DNA of 64,000 nucleotides from Planococcus sp. 107-1 (lineage in GTDB: Bacteria > Bacillota > Bacilli > Bacillales_A > Planococcaceae). Where the stretch lies: contig NZ_CP090977.1 of the NCBI RefSeq assembly GCF_021513255.1, positions 1,798,001 through 1,862,000 on the forward strand, read 5' to 3'. The notes beneath the pieces are model-generated. The model was not told where the DNA came from. It worked only from the letters and a program-made list of their open reading frames with translations, and ran no database searches. Made by a program: the position numbers and the translations under genes. Below are positions 9,502 to 18,373 of the stretch, one piece after another (the stretch's first letter is position 1; every line of letters begins with the position of its first letter).

Positions 9502-10446
9502 CTAATGATGGTTATGTTCCGCCTTCCCCGATTCTTTGTCATCTTGGCACATAATCGAATCTTTATGGGGATGCTCTGACGTTTCGAGCTGGACTGTGAC
9601 ATGCCCGATTTTTTGTTCTGCCAGTGTTTCTTCAATCTCCCTCAATATAAGTTGACTATCTCTGAAAGAGACCCCCTCCTCAATGACCACATGTCCGGAT
9701 AATGCGTTTTTCCCGCTGGTGATACTCCACACATGCAGATCATGGATATTTTTCACACCCGGTATATTTTCGATAGCTGCCGTCACTTCATCGATACTCA
9801 CATTTTTCGGCGTTCCCTCCATTAAGACATGAATGGCTTCTTTTGTAACACGCCAGCCACTGACTAAAACGAGCACTGCCACAATGACACTGGCTAATGG
9901 ATCAGCCCACGCCCATCCAAAAAACATGATGAGCAATGCCGCTGTGATGGCACCAATAGATCCTAGTAAATCGCCCAGCACATGGAGAAAAGCTGCACGA
10001 AGGTTTAAATTTTCTTTTGTGTCGCCGCCCCGCATTAAAATCCAGGCAACCAAAATATTTATCAGCAAGCCAATTACCGCTATCGTTAACATGCCGGTTG
10101 AAGCAACGTCTGGCGGATCGGCAAAACGATGGTAAGCTTCATAAAAAATGTAGACGGCAATTAACACAAGGGTTACCCCATTGAAGACAGCCGCCAGTAT
10201 TTCAAACCGTTTATAGCCATAGGTTTTCAATTGATCGGCGGCCTTCTCGCCGATCGTAAAGGCCAAAAAGCCGATTCCCAGCGAAATAGAATCGCTCAGC
10301 ATATGACCAGCATCCGCAATTAAGGCTAAACTGTTAGTCAGAAAACCGCCCACCGCTTCTACAATCATATAGGAAGTTGTAATAAGAAAGGCGATCATCA
10401 AGGTTTTTTTATTTCTTCCGTGGCTATGGCCATGTTCGCTACCCAC
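9502..10446 (-). CDS. czcD: cation diffusion facilitator (CzcD-type Zn/Cd/Co exporter)
   Basis: A CDF transporter of about 314 residues that exports Zn(II), Cd(II) or Co(II) in exchange for H+ or K+. A His-rich start (HGHSHG) precedes six membrane helices. Transport-site motifs are HMLSDS in TM2 and HVLGDLLGS in TM5. The C-terminal cytoplasmic domain has the typical HDLHVWSI and a short His-containing tail. The GTG at 10446 is chosen because AGGAGG sits eight bases upstream; a TTG at 10452 in the same frame touches the ribosome site and is unlikely. It adds zinc/cadmium export to the cadCA locus about 5 kb away. Confidence 0.93.
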   Translation of the reverse strand: MGSEHGHSHGRNKKTLMIAFLITTSYMIVEAVGGFLTNSLALIADAGHMLSDSISLGIGFLAFTIGEKAADQLKTYGYKRFEILAAVFNGVTLVLIAVYIFYEAYHRFADPPDVASTGMLTIAVIGLLINILVAWILMRGGDTKENLNLRAAFLHVLGDLLGSIGAITAALLIMFFGWAWADPLASVIVAVLVLVSGWRVTKEAIHVLMEGTPKNVSIDEVTAAIENIPGVKNIHDLHVWSITSGKNALSGHVVIEEGVSFRDSQLILREIEETLAEQKIGHVTVQLETSEHPHKDSIMCQDDKESGKAEHNHH

Positions 10447-10501
10447 CTGCAACTCCTCCTTTTTTATTGTGCAAGGTTATGAAATGACGATATGGATCCC
10501 G

Positions 10502-11522
10502 TTATATCACATTAAAAATCACCAGCAGTATGACCGCCAAGTAAACCAGATAACTTGCATCAAAAGCTAACCTGCCAGCGTTTGAAACCCGGCTCCTTGC
10601 CTCCCCAGCTGACAAAAGCAGTGTACAAAGCAGGCATAAGGGCGACGAACAGAAAGTTTACCCAATAGAGCTGAAAATTTTCAATCGGTACGCTTTCTAG
10701 TGCCAATGAGACAAAAGCGACCGTCATGGTGATGGCATTGTCGGCAATCACACTGGTTGTGCCAGCCGTCACTTGCCCGCTTCTTGAAACGCTCCATGTC
10801 TTAAATACTTCAGGAGCCGTGCTCATGATCCCCGTGATGAACAAGCCGCCGATTACCTTTGAAATGCCGAATGCGGCCACCATGTTTTCTGTCGCCGTGA
10901 CAATGAAATAAGCGCCAACAGCGATAGCTCCGGCCCCAGCTACTGACAGCCAGATATGCTTTTTGTTCCACTCGACTTTCTCTTTCCGGCCGCGCCCTCT
11001 AAAAATCGCCTGGGCAAGAAAAGCGATGTACGCACCCAGCATAATCCATGCATCCAACGGCTGCAGGCCACGCCAAGGTGCAGGAATCGTCAGTAGTGCC
11101 ACTAACGCCAGAATCCCTAAATAAGGCAGCACGAGAACCGTGACTGTTTTTTGGTCCAAATACAGGATATGTTCCTTCAAGTGGTGCTGATGATCCTTCG
11201 TTTTGGAATTTAAATTACTTTCTTTTTCCTTGAACGTTTTTCTCGTGACAAAATAAGCAATACTCACCATCAGCGGAATGGAAATAATATTGGAACCTAA
11301 TAGATTGCCCAAGCCGATTTCGGCATTAACGGTAAGCGCACTGGTCACGTTGATGCCCACTTCCGGGCTGGCCGTAACGATAGCGAGCAGAGCGGCCCCG
11401 CCGGAAGATGTTAAGCCCCACTGTTTGCGGAGGTTTTTAAGCGGTCTCACTAACTGTTCGGCTCCCCAATGGGCTCCCCAGGCCGCAATGATTAAGACTA
11501 AAGCCCATAGGCAGGCTGTCAT
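10502..11522 (-). CDS. CaCA family sodium/calcium exchanger-like antiporter, C-terminus frameshifted
   Basis: A membrane antiporter with two inverted alpha-repeats: the first around ASPEVGIN...GNLLGSNI and the second around GIMSTAPEVFKTW...SVIADNAI, as in the CaCA superfamily. The start at 11522 has AAGGAG six bases upstream; upstream ATGs in frame lack ribosome sites. The literal frame stops at 10560 after a charged loop, leaving an odd number of helices. One base out of the plus-strand A4 at 10562-10565, the frame continues with a final hydrophobic helix (DASYLVYLAVILLVIF) to a TAA at 10502. The real protein is probably 339 residues. The transported ion cannot be told from sequence. Confidence 0.85.
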
Positions 11523-11730
11523 GATAAACTCCTTCATTCCCATTAGCCTTAAAAGGCAACAATACATATTATTCCTTTATCCTAAATCCATGAAACTAAA
11601 CGAAAAAAGAGGTTTAAAGACAAAATATTAAAGCAAAATTCGCTGGGAAATTTTTTAAAATGCCTATATCGTTTACTAAACAGAAAAATTGCAACAAGGA
11701 AATCCAATAGGATTGATTTTAAAGATGTAC

Positions 11731-11856
11731 AAAAAAGCGTTCGTAAAAGTACACTTTTACGAACGCTTTAAAAATGCTTGAAAACGACTAAAAAAACGTT
11801 CGTAAACGTGTCAAAACACATTACGAACGTTCAGTTTGTGAAACATACGTTTACGG
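11731..11856. repeat. nested palindromes built on TTCGTAAA units; includes terminator
   Basis: Positions 11734-11769 form a perfect inverted repeat of two 17-bp arms (AAAGCGTTCGTAAAAGT and its complement) around 2 bp. On the minus strand it is followed by T6, so it can end transcription of the vWA gene. A second, imperfect inverted repeat with the same CGTTCGTAA/TTACGAACG core spans about 11794-11832, and a third half-unit (ACGTTTACGGA) lies near 11848-11857. The core unit occurs four times in 100 bp. Confidence 0.8.
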
Positions 11857-11872
11857 ACAATTTACCTTGAAT

Positions 11873-12523
11873 TTACTGTCTGCTGCGCTTGCTAAAGTCA
11901 GCTTCGATATCCTTCTTCCAGTTCTGATCCAGTTTTCTTCCTTGCCGGAATGAACTGACGGTTTCATTCAATACGCGGTAATTCAGTTCTGTCCCTTTAT
12001 CATCCGCGTGGTAATTTACAGCCCGGTCTTCACTGATTCCGAAGTTTTTGGCGGTCGCGACTGCGTCGATGTTGGCACCGAGGAAGATAAATTCCCAGCC
12101 GAACTTTTCTTTTTGAAAAGAAAGCATTTTTCTTATTTTTGCGTAGTCGTATTCACAGCTGGCATTTTCCATGCCGTCTGTCGTGATCACAAACATGACT
12201 TTTTCCGCTTGTTCTTCCTGGCTTGTCCGTTTTTGAACATTCACCAGCTTTTGGATGGCTGAACCGACAGCATCCAGTAAAGCGGTCGTGCCGCCGACTT
12301 CAAACTCTTTTTCCGTTAATGGGGCGATCCCCGAGATTGCAATGCGGTCATGCAGCAACTCATACTGGTGGTTAAAGAGAATGGTGGTTATTTTTGCGTC
12401 TCCCGCTTCTTTTTTCTGCTTTTCAATTAAAGCATTAAAGCCCCCAATTGTGTCTTTTTCAAGCCCTGCCATTGAACCGCTTTTATCGAGAATAAAAACG
12501 ATTTCCGTACTTCCTTTTTTCAT
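11873..12523 (-). CDS. von Willebrand factor A domain protein (TerY-like)
   Basis: This cytoplasmic vWA protein of 216 residues has an intact MIDAS metal site (DKSGSM near residue 14, a conserved Thr in GGTTALLD, and TTDGMENA as the third loop). There is no signal peptide or membrane segment. The ATG at 12523 has AGGAGG eight bases upstream; an upstream in-frame ATG has none. It lies directly downstream of a macro-domain gene on the same strand (about 90 bp apart, with a small hairpin between), and the pair probably acts together. vWA proteins of this kind appear in Ter-type stress modules, but no ter gene is in this window. Function unknown. Confidence 0.82.
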   Translation of the reverse strand: MKKGSTEIVFILDKSGSMAGLEKDTIGGFNALIEKQKKEAGDAKITTILFNHQYELLHDRIAISGIAPLTEKEFEVGGTTALLDAVGSAIQKLVNVQKRTSQEEQAEKVMFVITTDGMENASCEYDYAKIRKMLSFQKEKFGWEFIFLGANIDAVATAKNFGISEDRAVNYHADDKGTELNYRVLNETVSSFRQGRKLDQNWKKDIEADFSKRSRQ

Positions 12524-12596
12524 ATCGGTCTCCTCCTTAGTCTGCCTGTTCTTCACAGGTGATACCTAAAGAGTAACCTTTACCGGAAATCGTTTG

Positions 12597-12613
12597 GTCG
12601 CTTTTGAAGCGAC
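12597..12613. other. small hairpin between macro and vWA genes
   Basis: GTCGCTT and AAGCGAC form a 7-bp stem around 3 bp, immediately after the macro gene stop. No T-run follows, so it is more likely an mRNA processing or attenuating hairpin than a full terminator. Confidence 0.4.
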
Positions 12614-12615
12614 AA

Positions 12616-13614
12616 TTATGCACCAAGCAAAGGCTGGTCAAAGGCAAATAAAGCTTCGTTGATTTCATGGATGTTGTATATTTTTTGGATTATGAAATAT
12701 TCAATGATGACGTCCAATTTATGGCTATGGGACAAAGCGTACCCGGCCGTTCCTAATAGTTCTGCAGTTTCCTCGAGGTCCAGTTCTAAGGCAATAGCAA
12801 ATGCAAAAACGGTTTTCTTAAGCGGTGTATACCCTGGCGAGTTTCGGATCTTTGAAAATAATCGCCGATCGATATTGGCTTTTTTATAAGCTTGTGCATC
12901 CGTCATTCCTTTTTCGTCAATGAATTGAAGAAGTTTGTCCGAAAAATTTTCTTTTATTCGGCTTAGGGCCTCTTCTAATCCCTCAACTGTTTGATGGACA
13001 GCAGTAGACCGTTCTTCGGTTGAGTAGGATACTTCTTCTAAAACACGGCGGCTTCGAGCGTATTTTAGCTGCTGGTGTTCTACGTAATTTTCGTCGATGT
13101 AATTGCGGATCGATTGAGACAGTTTTCCGCTGAAACCGAACGATGCTTGATCAAAGACGACAAGAAAAACGAGTATTTCATGGTCCGGCTTCATTAAGAA
13201 ACGATGGATTTCCGAAATGGCGACTTGCAGAGCCTGTTCTTTTGGGTAGCCGTAGATGCCGGAAGAAATTAACGGAAAAGCGATCGATTCACAATTTAAG
13301 GAATGGGCAAGTTCCAGCGAATTTGCGTAGCAAGACCGGAGATGGCCTTCTTCATTTTCCTTTCCTCCGTGCCAGATTGGCCCCACTGTATGGATGATGT
13401 AATTGGCATGCAAGTCGAAGGCCTCTGTACTGACAGCTTCACCGACCGGGCAATAGCCGATTTCGTTGCAGGCTTTTTGCAACTGGGCAGCCCCAGCAGC
13501 ATTAAATATCGTACCGCACACGCCGCCGCCCATTCGAAGTTCTCTATTGGCCGCATTGACAATGGCATCTACATGCATTTTTGTGATGTCATTTCTCACA
13601 ATTTCTAAAGGCAT
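12616..13614 (-). CDS. macro domain protein with C-terminal helical regulatory-like domain
   Basis: 332 residues in two parts. Residues 1-165 are a macro domain (ADP-ribose binding, often ADP-ribosyl or O-acetyl-ADP-ribose hydrolase), with NAANREL, the GGGVCGTIF loop and SSGIYGYP. After a charged linker, residues about 220-332 form an all-helical domain (FSDKLLQFIDEKGM... to ALFAFDQPLLG) that resembles a Cro/XRE-type fold and is found at the C-terminus of many Bacillota macro proteins; its role is not known to me. It is followed by a vWA gene. A role in reversing ADP-ribosylation under stress or in defence is inference from the macro domain only. Confidence 0.85.
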   Translation of the reverse strand: MPLEIVRNDITKMHVDAIVNAANRELRMGGGVCGTIFNAAGAAQLQKACNEIGYCPVGEAVSTEAFDLHANYIIHTVGPIWHGGKENEEGHLRSCYANSLELAHSLNCESIAFPLISSGIYGYPKEQALQVAISEIHRFLMKPDHEILVFLVVFDQASFGFSGKLSQSIRNYIDENYVEHQQLKYARSRRVLEEVSYSTEERSTAVHQTVEGLEEALSRIKENFSDKLLQFIDEKGMTDAQAYKKANIDRRLFSKIRNSPGYTPLKKTVFAFAIALELDLEETAELLGTAGYALSHSHKLDVIIEYFIIQKIYNIHEINEALFAFDQPLLGA

Positions 13615-13668
13615 CTTCTCGTCCCCCTTTCTTCTATTATAGTATCCACTTGCAATGGCCGTAAAAGT

Positions 13669-14901
13669 TTAATCGAAAAGCTTTTCGATTTCATGGATTT
13701 CGAGCTGCATGCGTTCTGGCCAGGAAAGCAGTTTTTCTTTCGCATAACGCCGACCATTTGCCGCTAGTCCTCGAAGCAGTTCTTCGTGGTCCATCCATTC
13801 AGCCAAACGCTCCGCAATGAACGTTTCATAGATTTCATCCAATAAAATAGCATTGAATCCATCTTCCAATACTTTACAGACGCTATCATTTTTCAAGGTG
13901 CAGACGGCCGTCCCAAGAGCCAGTGATTCCAGTATCGAGTTTCCCAGATTTCCGCTTTCATTCAATGTGATGTAGAGGTCGGCATTCGCTAAATGGCCAA
14001 TGGTTTTTTCGTGATCCATCGCGTCCAGGAAAAGGATATTCTTCACCCCTTTTGCGTGGACCATCTCAATTAACCGGCTTTTTTCAGGTCCATCCCCAAT
14101 CGCTATTAAATGAGCGGTTGGCTTAAGTTCTTCTAAATAGCCCATCATTTTCACAAGGCGGTCCAGCCGTTTCCAATCCACAAAACGATTGGCGGTACAG
14201 ATGATAAAGGCGTCTTCAGGCAAATGCATGTTCATTGCGTAATGCTCATCCCGTTGATAGCTCACGTATTTTTCTTTATCAGCCAGACCATTCGGCCAGA
14301 AACGGACTTTATTTTGATTGATTTCCAATCGTTCCAATACTTTATCACCGTCCGTTCCGTCATTCGCCATGATGATCAAATCCGCATCAACTGCAGTTCC
14401 TTTAATGTAATCATGGGCATCATCAAATTTCGGGCTGTCCAGCAGAAGTCCAAGCTCGGTTCCTTGGAAACGGGTGACGCAAGGAACTTCTAATTTACCT
14501 GCGAGCTTTTTAGCGGCACGGGTACTGTAGATTTCATAACCATACATAAGATCCGGCTCCAGTTCAGCTGCGAGTTCCAATCCCTCCCGGTAAGCCATGC
14601 GGTTCCAGAACTTCGCAAAAAACGTCGCTTCTGTCCGGTCCGCTTCCGCATGGTCTTTCACTAAATTTAGACGCTTCAAGGATTTATATGCATCATAATA
14701 CCGCGATCGCTTCACCAGGATATTCGGAAAAGGGATACTTTGTTTCGGGACATCAGCAAACGTCAGCATCGTTACATGGTAGCCTTGGTCGCTAAAGCCT
14801 TTTAGCGTATTGTAGAGCGTTTGGTTTCCAGCGTTTTTATTCCCTTCATCCCCTTCAAAATTCACAAGCGGCAAACTGTTGAGCATCAAGATCTGTTTCA
14901 T
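13669..14901 (-). CDS. glycosyltransferase family 4 (GT-B fold)
   Basis: A 410-residue GT-B glycosyltransferase. The N-terminal domain has an acceptor-side Rossmann fold starting QILMLNSLPL. The C-terminal domain has the sugar-nucleotide site: AIGDGPEKSRL and an ExxxxxxxE-type motif around NESGNLGNSILESLALG, where the donor nucleotide is held. The start is the ATG at 14901 with AGGAGG nine bases upstream; an earlier in-frame ATG has no ribosome site. No signal or membrane segment is seen. It stands alone, with no neighbouring capsule or teichoic-acid genes, so its product (glycolipid or cell-surface glycan) is not known. Confidence 0.85.
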   Translation of the reverse strand: MKQILMLNSLPLVNFEGDEGNKNAGNQTLYNTLKGFSDQGYHVTMLTFADVPKQSIPFPNILVKRSRYYDAYKSLKRLNLVKDHAEADRTEATFFAKFWNRMAYREGLELAAELEPDLMYGYEIYSTRAAKKLAGKLEVPCVTRFQGTELGLLLDSPKFDDAHDYIKGTAVDADLIIMANDGTDGDKVLERLEINQNKVRFWPNGLADKEKYVSYQRDEHYAMNMHLPEDAFIICTANRFVDWKRLDRLVKMMGYLEELKPTAHLIAIGDGPEKSRLIEMVHAKGVKNILFLDAMDHEKTIGHLANADLYITLNESGNLGNSILESLALGTAVCTLKNDSVCKVLEDGFNAILLDEIYETFIAERLAEWMDHEELLRGLAANGRRYAKEKLLSWPERMQLEIHEIEKLFD

Positions 14902-14973
14902 CAAGGTCTGCCTCCTTTTGCTCAAATCTCCCATTCTTATTTTTGTTTTCCCGAAATATAGGACTGCATTCAT

Positions 14974-15021
14974 AAAAAAAGCTTATCTTGAATTCCGGCT
15001 TGGCCAGATGTCAAGATAAGC
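14974..15021 (-). terminator. terminator of the BASS-oxidase operon
   Basis: Arms GCTTATCTTGA (14981-14991) and TCAAGATAAGC (15011-15021) pair perfectly. On the minus strand the stem is followed by T7. Confidence 0.85.
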
Positions 15022-15031
15022 GCTAAGGATC

Positions 15032-16021
15032 TTATTTATCAAGAGTTGCTTTTGGTACGGTTTGAAGATTCTTTACTCGATCTGCTTCAATGGCAGCTGC
15101 CGGTTTCTTCGACCAGATGGTTGCAAGAATCGGACCGGAAATATTATGCCAAATCGCACCCCAGACGCTTGGAAGTGCTGCAAGTGGACTGAAATGCGCT
15201 GTAGCTAAAGCAACGCCGAGTCCGGAATTTTGCATCCCGACTTCCAATGAAATGGCACGTCGGTCGGTTTCGTTCAACCCTAGTGCCAAAGCGGTCAAAT
15301 ACCCTAAAAGCAATCCGAAGCCGTTATGAAGGAATACGGCAAAAAAGACGACGGCTCCTGAACTGACGACATTCCCAGCATTGGCAGCCGTCACTGCAGA
15401 AACGATAATTAGAATCGCCAGTACAGAAATCAGTGGAACGATGGTGATGCTTTTTTCAACTGCTTTTGGCAAGAAGCGCTGAACCATGAAACCTAAAGCA
15501 ATCGGGATGATGATCACTTGAATAATGGACATGAACATCGAAACCGGATCAACAGGCAGCCATTGCCCTGCTAGAAGCAGCAGCAATAGCGGTGTCATGA
15601 TCGGTGCAAGCAAAGTAGAAAGTGAAGTCATCGCAACGGACAACGCCAGATTTCCTTTTGCTAAATATACCATTACGTTTGAAGCGGTTCCGCCCGGTAC
15701 ACAACCAAGGAGCACTAATCCCGCCGCAAGTTCCGGTGGAAGGTTTAACACTTTCGCAATGGCAAAGGCAGCGAGCGGCATGATGATGAACTGGGCGGCA
15801 ACGCCAATGATAACGGGAAGCGGCCGGGTCAAGACAATTTTAAAATCGACCGGCTTCAACGTTAACCCCATACCGAACATGACAATTCCAAGCAATATGG
15901 TGATGTATGCCCCGAGCGGAAGAAACGGATCTGGGAGTAAAAACGCGATTAGGGCGATTAGGATGACCCAAACCGCAAAATATTTCCCGGCAAAATTACT
16001 GATGGATTCTAAAACTTTCAT
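15032..16021 (-). CDS. bile acid:sodium symporter (BASS) family transporter
   Basis: A 329-residue transporter with about ten hydrophobic helices. BASS features are visible: GMGLTL in the first half and the GCVPGGTASNVM motif that in this family lines the sodium and substrate site. Bacterial members carry organic anions such as pantoate or pyruvate, and a plant member exports glycolate. The start codon overlaps the stop of the FAD oxidase gene by 4 bp, so the two are translationally coupled. With the oxidase and the FadR-type regulator, transport of a short 2-hydroxy acid (glycolate, lactate) or its oxo product is a reasonable inference. Confidence 0.85.
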   Translation of the reverse strand: MKVLESISNFAGKYFAVWVILIALIAFLLPDPFLPLGAYITILLGIVMFGMGLTLKPVDFKIVLTRPLPVIIGVAAQFIIMPLAAFAIAKVLNLPPELAAGLVLLGCVPGGTASNVMVYLAKGNLALSVAMTSLSTLLAPIMTPLLLLLLAGQWLPVDPVSMFMSIIQVIIIPIALGFMVQRFLPKAVEKSITIVPLISVLAILIIVSAVTAANAGNVVSSGAVVFFAVFLHNGFGLLLGYLTALALGLNETDRRAISLEVGMQNSGLGVALATAHFSPLAALPSVWGAIWHNISGPILATIWSKKPAAAIEADRVKNLQTVPKATLDK

Positions 16022-17421
16022 TGGACCGCTCCTCTCGTTTCTTGCTTGATCAGTTTATTTGGATTTAACCGGTTGTCCGGGTCCAAGGCCTGTTTGATGC
16101 GTTCCATGACGAGCAGTGCAGCTCCGTGTTCTTGCTGCTGGTATTTTTGTTTGCCGATGCCAACCCCATGTTCGCCGGTGCATGTGCCGCCGCGCTCTAA
16201 AGCATACAAAACGATTTGTTCATTCAGCAATTGCGCTTTTGCCACTTCAGCTGGATCATTCATATCCATCATCAACAAGACATGGAAATTCCCGTCCCCG
16301 ACGTGCCCGACAATGCCGCCGACCATCCCGAGCGCAAATACTTTCTCGCGGGCATCGGCTACTGCGCCTGCCAGTTCCGAAATGGGAAGACATACATCCG
16401 TCACCATCATCTTTTTCCCAGGATTCCCGTGGATAAAGGCGTAAGCCAAATTATGGCGTGCTTCCCATAGCCGGTTGCGGCCTGCATTGTCCGTTTCAAA
16501 CTCGATGCTTTCACATTGGTGCCCCTCGACAATTTCGTTCATGAACGCGATATCTTGTTTTAACCCTGCTTCATTGCCATGGAACTCGAGGAATAAGGTC
16601 GGCTTTTCGGCATAATCCGTTTCACTGAACAGATTTACTTGCCGAATCGAGACTTCATCGACCAGTTCCACTCTCGCAATTGGAATTCCTGCCTGTAAAA
16701 TCGAGACGACTGCTTCTACCGCGTCTTTGACCGTTGGAAAAGATGCCCGGGCAGCCGACACATGTTCTGGAATTCCGTAGACTTTCAATGTCAATTCCGT
16801 AAAGCAGCCAAGCGTGCCTTCCGATCCGGTAAACAAACCGTTTAAATGCAATCCAGACGAGGACTTGGCCGCCTTGTTGCCAGTATGGATGACTGTTCCA
16901 TCAGCCAAAACAACTTCCAAATCCCGGACCTGGTCACGCATGACACCGTACTTGACTGAAGTCGTCCCACTGGCATTGGTCGCTGCCATTCCACCTAGTG
17001 TCGCGTCCGCTCCAGGATCAACCGGAAAGAACAATCCGTATTTCTTTAATTCTTTATTCAGCTGGGAACGCGTGACCCCCGGTTGAACTTTCACTAAAAA
17101 ATCATTTTCGAGCACTTCCAAAACCTGATTCATCCCCGAAAAATCGATTGTAATGCCGCCTTTATCTGGAATCACATGCCCTTCCAGGCTTGAACCGAGT
17201 CCAAAAGGAACGATTGGGACTTGCAGATTTTTTGAAATTCCCATTATGTTTACGACATCTTCAGCCGTATCCGGAAATACAACGATATCCGGCAATTTCT
17301 GCTGATGGTAGGATTCATCCCTTCCGTGCAATTCCCGGACGGTTTCATTAATCGTGATTTGGTCTTCTCTTAACTTCGTATGTAAAGCATCCATAACCTG
17401 TTCAATTTCTTGAATTAGCAT
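16018..17421 (-). CDS. FAD-binding 2-hydroxyacid oxidase/dehydrogenase (GlcD/D-lactate dehydrogenase type)
   Basis: A 467-residue flavoprotein of the VAO/PCMH fold. The N-terminal FAD_binding_4 domain spans about 40-215 (PFGLGSSLEGH, GADATLGGMAATNASG for the diphosphate and flavin). The C-terminal FAD-oxidase_C domain ends with GGTCTGEHGVGIGK, whose Glu-His is typical of the active site. Such enzymes oxidise glycolate or D-lactate and pass electrons to quinone or cytochrome. It is the first gene of a two-gene operon with the BASS transporter, read from the region holding the FadR-type operator. It lacks the GlcE/GlcF partners, so a single-subunit enzyme is expected. The exact substrate is not determined. 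Confidence 0.9.
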   Translation of the reverse strand: MLIQEIEQVMDALHTKLREDQITINETVRELHGRDESYHQQKLPDIVVFPDTAEDVVNIMGISKNLQVPIVPFGLGSSLEGHVIPDKGGITIDFSGMNQVLEVLENDFLVKVQPGVTRSQLNKELKKYGLFFPVDPGADATLGGMAATNASGTTSVKYGVMRDQVRDLEVVLADGTVIHTGNKAAKSSSGLHLNGLFTGSEGTLGCFTELTLKVYGIPEHVSAARASFPTVKDAVEAVVSILQAGIPIARVELVDEVSIRQVNLFSETDYAEKPTLFLEFHGNEAGLKQDIAFMNEIVEGHQCESIEFETDNAGRNRLWEARHNLAYAFIHGNPGKKMMVTDVCLPISELAGAVADAREKVFALGMVGGIVGHVGDGNFHVLLMMDMNDPAEVAKAQLLNEQIVLYALERGGTCTGEHGVGIGKQKYQQQEHGAALLVMERIKQALDPDNRLNPNKLIKQETRGAVQ

Positions 17422-17465
17422 TACCGCTCAACCCCTTACTTGTCTGTAAAAATATATTCGTTGCA

Positions 17466-17480
17466 ATTGGTCCGACCAAT
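17466..17480. promoter_or_regulatory. FadR/LldR-type GntR operator palindrome
   Basis: ATTGGTCCGACCAAT is a perfect 15-bp palindrome with the TGGTC-N-GACCA core of FadR-subfamily GntR regulators. It lies in the divergent control region, 45 bp upstream of the oxidase start and 117 bp upstream of the regulator gene. Confidence 0.8.
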
Positions 17481-17596
17481 AAAATTTATTATACCGATTA
17501 ATCTGAATTTTTCAATGATTATTTTAATTTATTGATTATTATTTTAGAAGTTGATAAGGTGGAAGAACTAAAGGTTCAAAAAGAGGAGCGAAATGC

Positions 17597-18328
17597 ATGG
17601 GTTCTGGAAAGAAAAAAACTTCGCAGATTATTGCGGAAAAAATTGAAGAATTCTTTTTGAAAGGCGACTTGCAACCTGGTTCAAAATTGCCGTCAGAACG
17701 TGAACTTGCGAGCCGGTTCGGCGTAAGCCGCTCTTCTGTCCGTGAAGCGCTGCAACAGCTTGAATTGACCGGTGCAATCATTATTCGCCAAGGCGGAGGA
17801 AGCTATATCAATACAAGCGAAGTCGAAAAAGTCAGCCAGCTCCTTTCCGACTCCATCGTAGAAGCGGAAAGCCATCTCGTTGTGGATATGCTCGAGCTTC
17901 GGCGCGCTCTCGAAATCGAAGCCATATCGCTTGCTTCTGTTCGAGCAGTTCCGGCTGATTTAGCCAAAATTAAACAAGCACTCGATGAGATGAAGAGCTC
18001 ACTGTACGATGCTGAAAAAGGGATCAAAGCGGATTTGCATTTTCATCAGCGGATTGTCGAAGCTTCCCATAACCCGCTATTGATCAATCTCGTTCAGTCT
18101 TTAGCGGAAAAAATGGAAGATTCCATCCGCGCGACCCGAACTCACCGGTTTATGGATGTAGACCGCTATGAAGATACTTTTATCGAACATGCGGAATTAT
18201 TTGAAGCCATTTCCATCCGGAATTCGGTTCTTGCTAAAGAGCGGATGGAAAAGCATATCACGCGCATTTTGGATGAGCTGGATTTGCCGGACCATCCTTT
18301 AAACAGTTATCCGAATAATGTCGGCTAA
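17597..18328 (+). CDS. FadR-subfamily GntR transcriptional regulator
   Basis: A 243-residue regulator. The N-terminal winged helix (about 8-75) has the GntR signature KLPSERELASRFGVSRSSVR. The C-terminal FCD helical domain (about 95-225) has the metal/ligand residues of this group (Asp in the ADLHFHQRIVEAS segment and His in the final helices). The ATG has GAGGAG eight bases upstream. It is divergent from the oxidase-transporter operon and shares the palindrome at 17466-17480, so it probably represses that operon until its 2-hydroxy or 2-oxo acid ligand binds. A strong terminator follows. Confidence 0.92.
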   Translation: MGSGKKKTSQIIAEKIEEFFLKGDLQPGSKLPSERELASRFGVSRSSVREALQQLELTGAIIIRQGGGSYINTSEVEKVSQLLSDSIVEAESHLVVDMLELRRALEIEAISLASVRAVPADLAKIKQALDEMKSSLYDAEKGIKADLHFHQRIVEASHNPLLINLVQSLAEKMEDSIRATRTHRFMDVDRYEDTFIEHAELFEAISIRNSVLAKERMEKHITRILDELDLPDHPLNSYPNNVG

Positions 18329-18333
18329 ACAAC

Positions 18334-18365
18334 AAAACGCCTGCTGGAGTGCCAGCAGGCGTTTT
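18334..18365. terminator. bidirectional terminator
   Basis: The stem AAAACGCCTGCTGG pairs with CCAGCAGGCGTTTT around a 4-base loop, between convergent genes. Confidence 0.93.
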
Positions 18366-18373
18366 GTGTCGGT

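Noticed and set aside
12616-13614. DarTG-type toxin-antitoxin reading of the macro gene
   Set aside because: No DarT-like ADP-ribosyltransferase is adjacent. The neighbour is a vWA protein and the C-terminal domain differs.
15525-16049. 174-residue plus-strand frame opposite the BASS gene
   Set aside because: Low-complexity antisense shadow of a clearly recognised transporter.
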